Assembly: GCF_027409185.1 (NCBI RefSeq)
Contig: NC_084467.1
Coordinates: forward strand, 14,994,501 to 15,058,500
Direction: 5' to 3'
Length of the DNA: 64,000 nucleotides
Source: Cynocephalus volans
Lineage: Eukaryota > Chordata > Mammalia > Dermoptera > Cynocephalidae
Shown: positions 11,061 through 22,160 of the stretch, piece after piece
How the letters are laid out: each line of letters begins with the position of its first letter
Position numbering within the stretch: the first letter of the stretch is position 1
Notes under the pieces: model-generated
What the model was told of the DNA's origin: nothing
The model's input: only the letters and a program-made list of their open reading frames with translations
The model's database searches: none
Translations under genes and position numbers: made by a program

Positions 11061-11735
11061 ACGCTTCTTCCACTATCCTACGCCAGGCTGCCTTCCAATG
11101 AGGCCTTCTTCATCCCACTATTCTTTTATCTTGTTGTCTCCTTATATCCCTAAACCCCAACACTCTACATGCCTTAAAAATCAAAACACATGCCCTTAAC
11201 ATGGAATATTAAACCCTGGAGGCAGTGAAGGCTGTTTAGCCTCCGGCAGTTTACAAATGCAACAGAAGTTAGTAGAAAATGAGTGCCTATGAAAACCTGC
11301 CACCTTCAGAAGAGGAGAAAACAGGTCAGAAAACCAGCACAATACCTGTGGGGTGTGGGGAGGGTCTGACACAGAGCATGGACAAGAACCATGCCTTGGT
11401 TCCCGCAAAGGTTTTGGGTACCAAATGTAACTGGCACATTAGGCTGGCCACTCACACCTGGAGAAAGAAAACATTAAGTGCTTTTCCAGAAGAGTAACTT
11501 GTATTATCACCTGAACAAAAGCACCATTTCAAACAACTTGTTCACAGAAAGGCATGTGGATGTTCTGCAAGGTCCAGAGCTAACAAGAGTTTGCAGCAAG
11601 CTACAGAAGAAGCCACACCCCCTCTGTGACATAAAGCACAGATCCCAAGTCCAAACTCCTAACACAAAGTAAAGGGAGTTTCCACATGCTAAGCCCTTTT
11701 CGGCTCTAATAACATACTAAGAGTCCATGCCACTG
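11061..11735. other. single-copy DNA, no gene recognised
   Basis: Only short overlapping frames on both strands (11196-11672); nothing recognised. Confidence 0.4.
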
Positions 11736-11739
11736 CTAA

Positions 11740-11880
11740 TAATAAATCCATCAGAAATAGCTATTTTTATTCTCCTCATGTCATAGACAAGGAGACGGAG
11801 GCACAGAATGAAGGGAACTGCCCAGATCTGCATGGCTTGGATGTGAACCCAGACTTTCTGGCTCAGCCCTGCTCTTCACT
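11740..11880 (-). mobile_element. MIR fragment
   Basis: 'catagacaaggagacggagg' and 'atgtgaacccagactttctg' match the reversed 5' half of MIR. Confidence 0.65.
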
Positions 11881-11884
11881 GCTC

Positions 11885-12590
11885 CTGGACTCAGGAATCA
11901 AAACTGCCTGGGATCTTCAGAAACTCAAGAATGGTTGGCCATGTGAATTTGGGCCCAGTGCTCAGTGCCCACCACGTGCAGAGCCGTCAGTAAATGTCAG
12001 CCCCTGTCAGGATCAATCCCACCCAGCCCGCACCTCCAGGCAGTCTTCTGCACCAGGAGTGGCACAACAGCTAGAGTGTGCTGACCCGACCTCGGCGGTG
12101 GACCCCACCCAGCTTCTCCATCTGATGCTGAAGGATGGTTTAGCCTCATGGGAAGCCAGGTCTGGCCAAGAGCTGAGGTCCACAGGGAGATCTGGACACT
12201 GCTGGAGTGTCCCACTGGACTCGCCCTGCCCTCACGTTTAGTCTGTATTAGGCTGAACCACATGAAATGCTGATAGGGTTTCACAGGTAAAAAAGCTAAG
12301 GGAACCCTGCAAGGTTTTGTCAACCAACAGTCCCCAACAAGGGGCTATCATATGACTAATATATGTTGCTGGCACTCATGTCACAGGTGGGAGCCAGGGA
12401 TGCGGACACTCCTACACAAAGAACTGTCCCGCTCAGGATGCCACGCGCACCCCTGCTGATGGTAAGCTAAGACATATGTAACACTTTAAGGTTCAGTAGG
12501 CATCTTTCTAAAAAAAGACTGCAGTGCACAAAGCTCCATCCACTCTCATTTGAACAACTTGAATAAAAAAAAATCTCCTAAACTAAGTCA
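11885..12590. other. single-copy DNA, no gene recognised
   Basis: Opposed frames of 134 (plus, 11837-12241, which starts in the adjacent MIR) and 108 codons (minus, 11997-12323) share the same DNA. Neither has recognisable domains or conserved-looking splice sites. Confidence 0.4.
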
Positions 12591-12594
12591 CTGT

Positions 12595-12855
12595 GGATGG
12601 ACCTACAGGGGAACCTCTCGGCCTCAGTTTCCCCATCTATGAAATAAGCACCCCAGGACAAGATGGCAGAACTCTACCTGCATGAGCTTTTGTGTGGGAC
12701 AGTCCTGGGTCTGCAGGGTAACTGCCACTAACAAGCTGGGGCCCTTTAGCAAGTTACCACACCTTTCTGAGCTTAGGTTTCCTTATCTGCAAAATGAGGA
12801 AATAGACCTCACAGGGTTGGGGCAGAGAAGATTAGAGATAACGACTGTGGGCACC
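12595..12855 (+). mobile_element. two adjacent MIR fragments
   Basis: 'cctcagtttccccatctatg' (first) and 'agcttaggtttccttatctg' (second), each followed by MIR-like sequence, show two MIR pieces in the same orientation. Confidence 0.65.
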
Positions 12856-12859
12856 CAGC

Positions 12860-14065
12860 AGAGACACTGGCAGAGAAGGGGGCTACTGTTGTGACTAATG
12901 GGGACCTCATAAGCTATGAAATGAAGGTTGCTACTTCAGGGAAACTTCAATTCCTGTACCCCAAGTGCACTCCTCAAGACCAAGTCAGAGATCTCAAATC
13001 TCAGGACAAGCAAGAGTCCCCACTGCCCAGTGCCACAAAGAGGTTTCACGTCAGGAGCTGGGTGGAGGGCACATGCTGAGGAAGCGATGACAGCTCACGT
13101 CAGAAATTCTCAACAGAGCAGCCTGAATGGCCAAGCCTGGCCACTGGTCTGTTGGGGATCAAGTTCCCCAGTGAGAGGTCCACATCCAGCCTCAGGGACC
13201 ACATACTGACATGGAGAAGCAAAGGCCTAATAAAAACAAAACCAGAGGTGAGGCTGGGAGAAATTTAAAAGTAGCTCCTTCAGTAGTCACTGTGCCCTAA
13301 GATCAGACTTTTCACCAGGAGAGCATGGTAGAAAAAAGCTCCTCCTCCCAGTTTCTGAGCACAGAACTGCAATGCAGGAAGCCTGCAACATGTGAAACCA
13401 GACATAGCCCATCAGGGCCAAAACCTCATAATGGAGAAGCCTTGAGTAGCAACACAAAACATGAGCAACCCAGACCCGAACTCTGCATCTACCAATCATG
13501 GCTACAACTGAGAAAGGAAAAGGGCATTGGTACCACCAGGAAATGCCACTGGCTCAATTCTAATTGGAAGCTTCTTGCTATTCATTTACCTCAGAGGAAA
13601 GAGTACATGCAAAGGCATCTTTTCATAATCTTAATATTTTATATTAAAGATATTTCGCTTGGTAAATGTAATGCCTAAATCTTCTTATTGAAATCTCTGA
13701 GACAGTAAGCCCAAATACTGTTAAAAAAGATAATGGTTTCAAAGCAGATCCTAACTCAGAAGGGTCCTGCTGAGTTCAGCACTGGAAGAGGAAGCTTCAC
13801 AGAGCAGTTTAAACAGAGGGTGGAGAAGTTCAGTGTCTGAGACAGTTGTAACAATTGCTTGCAATCTGCAATGTGGTGAGAACTTGGAGGACAGATAACA
13901 CTGCGCTGGTGTTTTCACCAGTCTAGTGTCCAACCAGACTAAACCCCTTTAGACTGCCAGCCTTGGGCAAGGGACTCCACTTCTTGGGGTCTCAGAAAAA
14001 GGGGCTAGCACTTGCCTTGCTGGCTGGTTGAGAGGTTAAATGAAACACCATCTATCAACCACCAA
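12860..14065. other. single-copy DNA, no gene recognised
   Basis: Frames of 70-117 codons on both strands; none resembles a known protein. No strong exon with two good splice sites was found. Confidence 0.4.
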
Positions 14066-14069
14066 TGTT

Positions 14070-14190
14070 AATAAACACAATAATAATAGCCAACAATCCT
14101 ATTGAACTCACAATGTGCCAGACACTGTCATCACTTTCCCCACATAAACTCACTTAATCTTCACAATTACCCCTACACAGCAGGTGAATG
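14070..14190 (-). mobile_element. MIR fragment
   Basis: 'caatgtgccagacactgtca' and 'actcacttaatcttcacaat' are reversed MIR. Confidence 0.65.
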
Positions 14191-14194
14191 CTAA

Positions 14195-14995
14195 CCACCA
14201 GGCTTGCTGCTTTAGAAGAAATAGGACTATCGGACTGGAAGTTTATCACTAGAAACTACAGACGAAGGCACCTTTTCACAGGTTTCTGGAGATGTCAGAA
14301 ATACTGGGTGGGAGCAGAAGGAAGCAGGAAGAGGGAAGGTGAGCAGCCGCCTGATGCCTGCCTGCATCCTGCGTTGTGGACTTCCACCATGCTCATTCCA
14401 CACTTGTCCCTGAGTCTTCCAGAATTGCTGGCATGCTCGCTTCCACCTGCCTCCTCCATCCAACTTTAAGACTCGACTCAATGTTTTCTAATAGCTCTAT
14501 CTGACCCCTCTGTCCAGGGAATGAATGACCTGATGCAAAAACCATTGGAGGCAGCACAGCCATCAGGACTGCCAGGCAGGCCTCGGTTTCTTCCTGCGTG
14601 ACGAGGGTGACATGAGAACCTGCTTCACAAGGCCGCCTGGAGTATTAAAAAGCAGACAGTAAGAACCAGTTCCTGTTAGTCCTACAGCCACCATACAGAG
14701 CCTCCCACCCTGCCATTGCCCTCAGCCGACTGGGTGGCTTGGGCACCTCTGTAGGACCAGAGCCTAAAGCTGTGCACGTGGGGCTGGACTTGGTGCCACT
14801 GGCAGGTACGGAATGGCTGGCTGGATCACTGGGCAGCCAAGACTGAAATCCCCGCTCAGTTGTTAATAGGATATCAAGGCTTTATAGACACCACTATATA
14901 GGATTTAAACTGACCAGAAACAGCTGTGTTTCAGTGATAAACCGTCCAATCGAAACTGCCTAAACAGGGGAGGTCTGGGGTCAGAAATGTCTTCT
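14195..14995. other. single-copy DNA, no gene recognised
   Basis: Opposed 93- and 84-codon frames at 14188-14481; no supporting splice sites or motifs. Confidence 0.4.
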
Positions 14996-14999
14996 TTAG

Positions 15000-15700
15000 T
15001 CCCAGAGGTGGTAAATCACTACGTCTCACTCTGCCTCCCTATCTTTATCTTCCTCCACCATCTCTTCCTTCCTCTACCCACAGACACACTTGGCCGGGAC
15101 CCTCACAGGCTGATGCTTGTGAATGCCCTCCTCCCATCTCTTGTCACCTCCCCAGTCCTTCTGCACACCACGGCCAGATGACTCTTCCTAAAATACCACT
15201 GCTCTGCCAGCCGCCTCAAATTTCTACCTGCCCTGTCAAAAATGTCACTGGCTGGCTCCACACTGTCCCAGATCAAATGCAAACTCCTTAGCTTAGCAAC
15301 TCAGAAGATCCCACGACTCACTCTCGTCTACTCCGTGGTTGTACTAAAGCTCCAAGGCTGACCATACCTCCAACCCTTGCCTGGAATGGACTCTCCTTGA
15401 CTGTACTCACCCCATCCTCTCTGCCTGAGCAAGGTCTTCCTGGGCTTTCTGCCCAATCCCCAAGATGACTGTGGAGTGGAGTCGTTTGCAGGGCTTCGTG
15501 GAAAAGGTGAAACACGAGCCACGCCTACAGGGATGGGCAGACCACAGCACACACGTGGCCCTTGGTAAGTCTTTTTGAATACTACTTCCCTCCTGTTGCA
15601 CTTAACTTTTTGGATGCCTCTAGCCTCCCCTCCTGGATAAAAGGACAGGGATTATGGCTTCTATTTGTGTCCCTTACTCTGTGGTACGCAGAATAAGACA
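15000..15700 (+). mobile_element. L2 fragments
   Basis: 15000-15460 is C/T-rich L2 ORF2 tail on the plus strand ('atcaaatgcaaactccttag', 'cttgcctggaatggactctc'). 15465-15535 resembles L2 read in reverse ('tccacgaagccctgcaaacg' on the minus strand). 15570-15700 is again L2-like on the plus strand. A good GTAAGT donor at 15565 lies inside this block. Confidence 0.55.
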
Positions 15701-15895
15701 AATGATAACTATAGCTACCACTTACAGTGCACCAGGCACTGGATTAAGTACATCACAAGTTTCTTTTCCCCCAGTAAACCTATAAAATATTATCCTCATG
15801 CGCAGATCAAGAAACTGAGACCAAGGGATAACAGAATCCTCACTTAAGGTCACATACTGAGCGGGAGACAGTACTCAAATCCAACTCCAAAGCCT
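15700..15895 (-). mobile_element. MIR SINE
   Basis: 'cttacagtgcaccaggcact', 'gatcaagaaactgagaccaa' and 'gtactcaaatccaactccaa' are MIR in reverse. Confidence 0.75.
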
Positions 15896-15899
15896 TGTT

Positions 15900-16305
15900 C
15901 TGTGGAGCAGGCAGCAAAAAGAAAGGCAGCTACCCCTCAGCTCTCCCCATTGATTCAGTGTTTATGAAGCACCTGCTGAGTGCCAGGCGGCCAGTGCAAG
16001 GTATGAGGTGGTTTGCAGGAGCCAAACAACATCCCTGCTCTCATGAAGCTCATACTCTCTGTCCCCAGTCCTGTCTCACTTCTACCAAGCCCAGAAGAGG
16101 GCAAGGAACCTCCAGCTGGCACAGACAAGGCATCCAGACTCGAGATGCAGCATAAGCCTCTGGCAACCAACTCATGGTACCCAGCTCACAGGGAGCCTGC
16201 CTTCAGTGAGAACAGAGCCTCAGGCTCTTTTAGGGAAGTTCTCCATTCACAGCACACCCCAAAACCAAGCAAACTTCAAAGCAGCCATTAACAGGCAGTC
16301 AGGAG
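15900..16305. other. L2-like start, then single-copy DNA
   Basis: 'attgattcagtgtttatgaagcacctgctgagtgcc' (15949 on, quoted in part) resembles a reversed L2 3' end. The rest is unassigned. Confidence 0.35.
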
Positions 16306-16309
16306 TAGA

Positions 16310-16535
16310 GGAAAGGGGTTTGCTCTGGAGTTAGAAAACTCAATTCCTCCACTTAGCAGCTATACAGGGACTAACCATATACCCCTCTTGGCACCCATCT
16401 GGAAAATGGTGACAATAATAACAGTTAACATTTATATAATTATGTGCCAAAAGCTGTTCAAAGCACTTGACATGTATTATCTCATTTAACTCTCAAAACA
16501 CCCTTATAAGGAGGTACTATTGTTATCTGAGGGCA
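16310..16535. mobile_element. two MIR pieces in opposite orientation
   Basis: 16310-16420 is a plus-strand MIR ('ctctggagttagaaaactca', 'cacccatctggaaaatggtg'). 16425-16535 is a minus-strand MIR ('gacatgtattatctcattta'). Confidence 0.7.
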
Positions 16536-16539
16536 ATCT

Positions 16540-17285
16540 TGCTAACTTATACCATGTTGCCTACCTTTTTTGTTGGGCTGTTGCAAGGACAAGTCAGTAG
16601 GCTACAGCTTCTAGCAGAGTGTGGGGTATATGGCTAGCACCCCATAAATGTTAAGTCTCCATCTTCTTGCACTGAAACATCTGTAAAATCCGAGGTCTGG
16701 ATATGGGCATTGCTCTAGGTGGTCCTGATATGGGTTATCTTGTAATTGCGTCCTTTGGGCTTCCATATCCCGCCCTCACTGTGGGATCTGCTGCAGGGGG
16801 AAATGGGACAAAATCCTGTACTCACGGCTCTACTGCTGTTTCTGAGAAACAGAACAAGTGTCCGGCACAGGAGTGAGGGGACCTGGATCTGAGTCCCAGG
16901 CCTGCCACTCACACTGGTCACTCAACCTCTTGAGCTTCAGATTCCTTGGAAGTAAAATGGGGGCTGAGCTATAACCTAAGTCACATTTCTGGATCACAGG
17001 AGATCCTTGGTCGATGGTAGCTACCAGCTTGGAAGGGCTGGCCTTCCACAGCACTGCAAGGTTCATTCCTGGTTGGGAGAGAGCTTCAGGTGTGCAGATG
17101 AATAGAGTGCATGCACAGTACAATCCACTTCCACCCCGATGGCAGACACACCCCAAGAGGTCTGGAAGTTGAGCCTGGCAAAAGCCCCAACTTTCTCTTC
17201 AGTTTCCTGCTGTAGCTTATGCAAGTGTGTTGCAGTTATATTAAAAAAGGCTTTTCTCTGTTAAACTTTAGGTAAGAGGGACATA
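16540..17285. other. single-copy DNA with MIR-like pieces
   Basis: 'caggcctgccactcacactg' to 'ttggaagtaaaatgggggct' (about 16895-16970) is a probable MIR fragment. Otherwise nothing is recognised. Confidence 0.4.
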
Positions 17286-17289
17286 CCCA

Positions 17290-17400
17290 CCTCCCAACAA
17301 TGTAAGCTGTGAGGGCACGGATCCTTGTCTGTCTTGCTCATCACTGCAGAGATGCACTTAACATATACATGGTGAATCAATGTTATCCTGTAGCATCAGT
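17290..17400 (+). mobile_element. L2 3' end
   Basis: 'taagctgtgagggcacggat' and 'cttgtctgtcttgctcatca' are the usual L2 3' UTR landmarks. Confidence 0.55.
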
Positions 17401-17404
17401 ACCC

Positions 17405-18685
17405 CCTAACATGCCTCTGTGTTTGCCTAACAGTGAGCATTTCCCAGCCTGGGAAGCAGGATTCTGAATGGTTGAGGTACCTGCCCTGCTACTTACTATG
17501 TCCCTTTGCTGTCAGTGATCTGTCCTCTTCCCTCCTCCATGGAATGTAGAAGTATAGGACTTCTGAGTTATAAATAGAAATATCTGCTTTCAAAGGTATG
17601 GCTTATCATTTCCTTAATCTCAAGCTATTGATCATCGACTACTTTTTACAAGCATTCCACCAAAAAGAGGACAGTTGGGTTTCAGCCAGTTGGGCTGTAT
17701 ATACACGTGGAGTCTGAGATGAACTATACATATTTTCTACTCTAGATGATCAGCCAAGACCCATTCCTGTCAACTATATTGTTTTACCTTGTAACAATAT
17801 GACAGGCTGCTCCTATCAGCTCCTGTCAGGCAAAACCATCCATGAGCTGGAGTAACAACTCCTCCTGAGGGGGCCTCCCCAGGACCCTTCACTGCTACAG
17901 CCCCACCACGAAGCACCAGAGTCATAATTCTAAGTTACAATGATTCCTAAGTTAGAAGCTAGAGCTGTGTAACGAAAAGTGCTTTCAAACTGTAAAGCAC
18001 TTACAGACATGGTAAAATTATTACCTAAGGGAATGCAAATAAATTCCATTTGCCTATGCATTCTTAACCAAGAAAGAGAAATTGATGCCAACAAAAATCA
18101 TGGAATTCACTGCAAAGTCAAATGCATCTGTTTTTCAAACCACTATTTCCCTCGATAGATAACTAAGATCTAGTTGTTTTCTCTACCATCAAACCTACTG
18201 AAAATAAAAACCATTTTTGTCCTACCCCAACTGTCTACACTGGTTTGACAGTCAGAGTACTCAAGTAGGTGATAAATTTGACAATAAGCAGTCAGAAATT
18301 ATTAATAAGCCTAGGGGATACTAAGAACAAGTAGCTGAGAGAATGAATATGAAATCCAAGTGGCTAAATTCATGGACATAGACACATCCCAAAGAGAGCA
18401 CTCCAAGCCATTTCCTTCAGTGCCAGGTGCTGTTCTAGGCGCCAGCAATGCAGCCATGGAAAACAAAAGACAAAAATCCCTGCCCTCAAAGAGCTCATGT
18501 TCTGGCCTCACACTAAATATGCTGGCTCCACCACACTGTGTCACCATTAGACAAGACTTCCTATGCAAAGGATCTAGCGCATAGGTAGACGACAAATGCA
18601 GCTCCCCCCTTGCCATGTTTAGTATCCCATTACTATGTTTTTTTGGCAGTCATTATATCTTCCCACGCATGTGCAGTTGGTACAA
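17405..18685. other. single-copy DNA, no gene recognised
   Basis: About 1.3 kb with no clear exon. 18370-18500 contains a reversed L2-like stretch ('ctgccctcaaagagctcatg'), which explains the short open frames there. Confidence 0.4.
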
Positions 18686-18689
18686 CAGG

Positions 18690-18890
18690 AAGAACACAGT
18701 TTGGAGCCTGCCAGATGTGCTTCCACTGACCAACAGTGGTTCCTCCACAGACTGAGCAACACCTTGAGCTAGTTACTCCACCTCCTGAGCCTCAGCTTCT
18801 TCACCTGTAAAATGGGGACAGCAAATACCTCAGAGGCTTTGGGTGGACCACACTATCTGCACAGTGTCTGGCAGAGAGCAGGCCCTTTTC
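18690..18890 (+). mobile_element. MIR SINE
   Basis: 'gagcctcagcttcttcacct' followed by 'gtaaaatggggacagcaaat' is diagnostic of MIR on the plus strand. Confidence 0.75.
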
Positions 18891-18894
18891 CTCC

Positions 18895-19785
18895 ACCCCT
18901 CCCAGTCTTTTCAGATTGTCTAAGTGAGAGCCAAGTACAGGACTCTTGAGAAGCCTCAGGTGTCATGTGCTCCTCGCGGGTCATTATGAGGACTTTCCCA
19001 CCACACACGAAGAATCGCCCCTCCCTGCCTGATAGACTGTTTTCAGCAGCCCCACCTGGCCACTCCATCCTTCCTCTCCTGCTTCTGCCCACTTACAAAA
19101 CTTGAGCCTACTTTTAAAGTCCTCACCTAAAACTGTCCTGGGGATGACCCTGTCCACTCAGGCCTGGGGACCTGTCCACTCAGGACCACTCCGCCACACA
19201 ACCAGTTTTTGGACAATGGTACTGGAAAAATCCAAAGGCATTAAAAATGACATTGTCCAGGTTTGTAATCAATATAAAGAAAGCCATCAAGAAAAAACTT
19301 AGCCAATCTGAATTAGTCACCCTAGTTCAGCAGCAACATCCTTTAATTAAACAAAGAACCGGGATCCTCAAAACCCTTTGAGGCCCAAAGTCCACATGCA
19401 AACATCTGCCTGCCCTGGACGGGGGAGCCCCACACAGGGCCCGGAGGCAGCAGGTGGATGGTCTTTGCTCTGACAGTCCATTCTCAAGGTTCCTAGCCAG
19501 ATGAGACAGAAGTCCTCTGCTCTTCCAACCTAGTGCTGGCCTGCCCTGCAGAACGTTCCAAAGTGAATGGAGGACAGGCTTACGTGTGGGGGCCTATGTG
19601 AAACCCCAGGCTCCTCAAAATGCCCGGATAACACCTGCCTTCATTACCAAAACAAACTCTCCCCTCGGAGTTTCGCTCACCTGATCCGAAGCACCTCCAT
19701 AATCAGCAGTTCCAACCCGTACAAGCTGACAATTCAGAGGGAAAGGGAGGCTGCGCCTGCTAGGGTGCATCGTGTGGTCAGGCCC
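18895..19785. other. single-copy DNA, no gene recognised
   Basis: Flanks the GC-rich region. A 191-codon plus-strand frame begins at 19567 and continues into it; it has no recognisable domain and is probably a product of high GC. Confidence 0.4.
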
Positions 19786-20256
19786 TATGTTAGACTCAGG
19801 GCCTGGTGGCCCCCCCAGGGCTACAGCCTCACAAGAGCGATTGTGCGTTCATGCCTGTTGGCTCCCCCACCCTCACGCTGTGCTCCCACTCAGGCCCGGG
19901 AGCCAGGGGCACCCGTCGCCCAGCAGGACGCTCCGCACGCACCGCACCCAGGGGCTCAGAGGCGGAGGCCTAGGGAATGGCCCGCAGGGCGCCGCGCTGC
20001 CTTCCGGGCACACAGATGCCCGCCCTTGCCTCGCTCACTCGCTCGCAGGCGGCTTCCCCAGAAGGGTCAGCACTCAAGCCTGAGAAAGCCGAGCACCAAG
20101 ACCCCCTCGCTTCCCAGAGGCTGCAAAGAAGGCGTACCCTAGGTATAGGGAAGGCGACCCCTGGGTCGTGGGTAGGGCAAGGAGCAGGGCCCTGGTGGGA
20201 GGGGAAGGGCCAGGGACGGAGCGGGGCTGACGCAGGCTACGCTAAGTGGTGAGAAG

Positions 20257-20646
20257 TCCAGGAAAGGGGACCCTAGGGGGAGGGGGGAGGAGTGAGGTCC
20301 AGGCGGGGGCCACCGGCGGAGGAGGGTAGGTCCAGACTTAAGACCATAGAGAGAAGAGAAGACTCGGGCTGAAGCCACGAGGAGAGGGGAAACAAATCTA
20401 GGCTGAGGCCACGGAGAAGGGAAGGGAGTGGGGGGACGGCGGCCTACCCTGGACCATGGAGGGGGGGCCTAGCCTGGGCCATGGCAGAAAGAAACCACGG
20501 CCTACCCTGGGTCGTAGGAACTGGGGAAGGGGACCTAGCCCGGGCCAGGGGGAGGAGGAAAGGGGACCACACCTGGGTCACCAGAGGGGGGTGCCTGGCC
20601 TAGACCAAGAGGGAAGGAGGGTCTAGCCTGGGCTCTGGGGGAGACC
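20257..20646. repeat. degenerate 33-bp minisatellite, about 12 units
   Basis: Units begin near 'cctagcctgggccatgg' and end in a G/A-rich part. Start points by eye: 20257, 20298, 20331, 20364, 20397, 20443, 20468, 20501, 20534, 20567, 20594, 20622. Six are exactly 33 bases (20298, 20331, 20364, 20468, 20501, 20534); the others are 25-46. It abuts the CpG-island core and would lie in intron 1 of a minus-strand gene or upstream of a plus-strand one. Confidence 0.8.
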
Positions 20647-20907
20647 AGCCCGGACACCGTGATGCAGAGTGGGGCTCCAGTTTGAGCCAAGGGCGGGGGC
20701 TGGGAAGAAGAGGCAGGGTCACTGCATACCCAAGCCACGCCGGCCTGGGGGCCCCCTCCCCAGCGGGTTGGGATGGTGTCTACCTAGGGTCCGGGACCCC
20801 GCCCCTCCCCCACCCCCGGGTACCCACCCTCCCCGGGCCGGGGGCCAGCGAGAAGAGGGGGACGCGGGCTCCGGCGGGACCCCCGGGCTAGGGAGGGTGA
20901 CGTGAGG

Positions 20908-21240
20908 ACTTTACCATGGCGGCGGCGGCGGCGGCGGTCCCGGTCCCGGCGTCTGTGGCTCTCCCCCCCGCAGCAGGACCCGGCGCTTCCACTTCCCCGG
21001 GTGCCCAGGAGTGAACATCCGGGTCAGCGCCCCCCTCCCCCTGCGCCGGGCAGCCGCCACCTTCCTTCCCCGCCCCGGCCCGGGCCCAGGACCGCCCCCC
21101 ACGCCGCCAGCTCCCGGCCAATGAGAGCGCGGGGCCGCGGCGATCGCCAAGTAAGGAGCGCGGCGCGGGGGGCGGAGCGCCGAGTGGGGAGGGGGCGGGG
21201 CCTGCGCGCGGGCGGGCCGGGGAGGGGCGGGGCGCGGCGC
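20908..21240. promoter_or_regulatory. probable bidirectional CpG-island promoter and first exon
   Basis: A CCAAT box lies at 21118-21122, GC boxes (GGGGCGGGG type) at about 21191-21200 and 21223-21233, and ETS-like GGAA cores at about 20987-20999 (minus strand) and 21015-21022. The CCATGG at 20914-20919 gives a start codon in each direction. Minus strand: GCC repeats, ATG (20917-20915), then GTAAAGT, which could be a splice donor. Plus strand: ACCATGG opening a 32-codon frame (20916-21014) with six alanines. The minus reading fits a 5' UTR and one-codon coding exon; without splicing it gives only nine codons. The gene was not identified. Confidence 0.6.
20911..21018 (-). other. possible upstream ORF (35 codons)
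   Basis: If the minus strand is transcribed, an ATG at 21018 opens a 35-codon frame rich in proline at its end. It passes through the GCC-repeat start codon in another frame and stops at the TAA that is part of the putative donor. Splicing at that donor would remove this stop. No homologue is recognised. Confidence 0.3.
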
Positions 21241-21599
21241 CGGGCGGGCCGTGGGCGGAGGGGCTTCTCCGGCTCGCGTAGCGGGACCCCGACCCTGCGG
21301 CAGCGGGAGCCGGCGGCTGCGGAGGGACGGTGGTCGCGGATACCTCCCTCCTAACTCCCCGGGCGGGGATGCGGAAGGCACTGGGGCTGGGAGGGGACGG
21401 TCCCTCGCGCCCCACCCCGTGCCCGCCCTCACTCCTGCCGCGGGCCCGGAACTGGTGCCGACCGCGGGCCAGCCCAGCCCGGAGAGCGCGCAGCGAGCGG
21501 AACCCGAGGTGGAATCCCAGCTGCCGGCCGCCACGGGTGGGACCCGGAATGCGTCACCGCACCTGAGCCTGGCCTCTAGAATTAAAGAGCCTCGGGCCG

Positions 21600-22160
21600 C
21601 CTCGTTTATTCAGCACCTGCTGTATGCCAGGCCTTGCTGTAGGCACCAAGAGAGAACAGGTGAATAAGATACAAAGACCCCTGCCCTCATAAGCTACCTA
21701 CGTGCGACAAGATAGTCGTGAGGTTGACACAGGTAAAGAGATTAGAAAATTGGACTCAATAAATGATAGGTGTCATCGGTATTTTTACATGTGCTGCAAC
21801 AGAGAATCAACCCATGTACCCAGAGGGGCTACCTCACTCCGCAAAGTGACTCAAGGGTCTTTTTTTCTCTCTCTCTTCATGATGTATTTGTTGAGCTTGG
21901 TCTAGAAAGGCAGAAGACCAGCAACGCTAGTCCTGCTCATAAAAACTGCCCTCCCTGTCTTGCTGGCTTTCTTTGGTTAGAATCTAATCAGGTCATCTGT
22001 GAGGGGATATAAACCGCACAAATGACAGGAATTATTTCCACGAGTCAGGCCCTGGCTTCGTGGAGCTCATAGGTAAAAGCTTACACAGGTAGCCGCTGGC
22101 ATAAAAAGCATCCAAGTAAGTCCCACCAGAATGGTAGACCAGTATTACAGGAATTTAAAG
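21600..22160 (-). mobile_element. L2 fragments in reverse
   Basis: 'tattcagcacctgctgtatg', 'gacccctgccctcataagct' and, further on, 'caggccctggcttcgtggag' are pieces of a reversed L2, broken and separated by unassigned sequence. Confidence 0.5.

Larger units (their letters stand above)
19790..21600. promoter_or_regulatory. GC-rich domain with CpG island
   Basis: CpG dinucleotides are dense, in clear contrast to the CpG-poor rest of the window. The core is about 20640-21560, with a weaker CpG cluster at 19870-20050. All long open frames here, on both strands, overlap each other and reflect scarcity of stop codons in GC-rich DNA. This is the only CpG-island promoter in the 64 kb. Confidence 0.9.

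Noticed and set aside
15465..15564. Apparent coding exon with ATG (15465) and a strong GTAAGT donor (15565), readable as a 33-codon peptide
   Set aside because: The minus strand of the same stretch reads like L2 coding tail ('tccacgaagccctgcaaacg') and L2 lies on both sides, so this is most simply a decayed L2 with a chance donor.
19567..21667. Long ORFs (up to 207 codons) on both strands in the GC-rich region
   Set aside because: They overlap in several frames and both strands; GC-rich DNA has few stop codons. No domain or family recognised.
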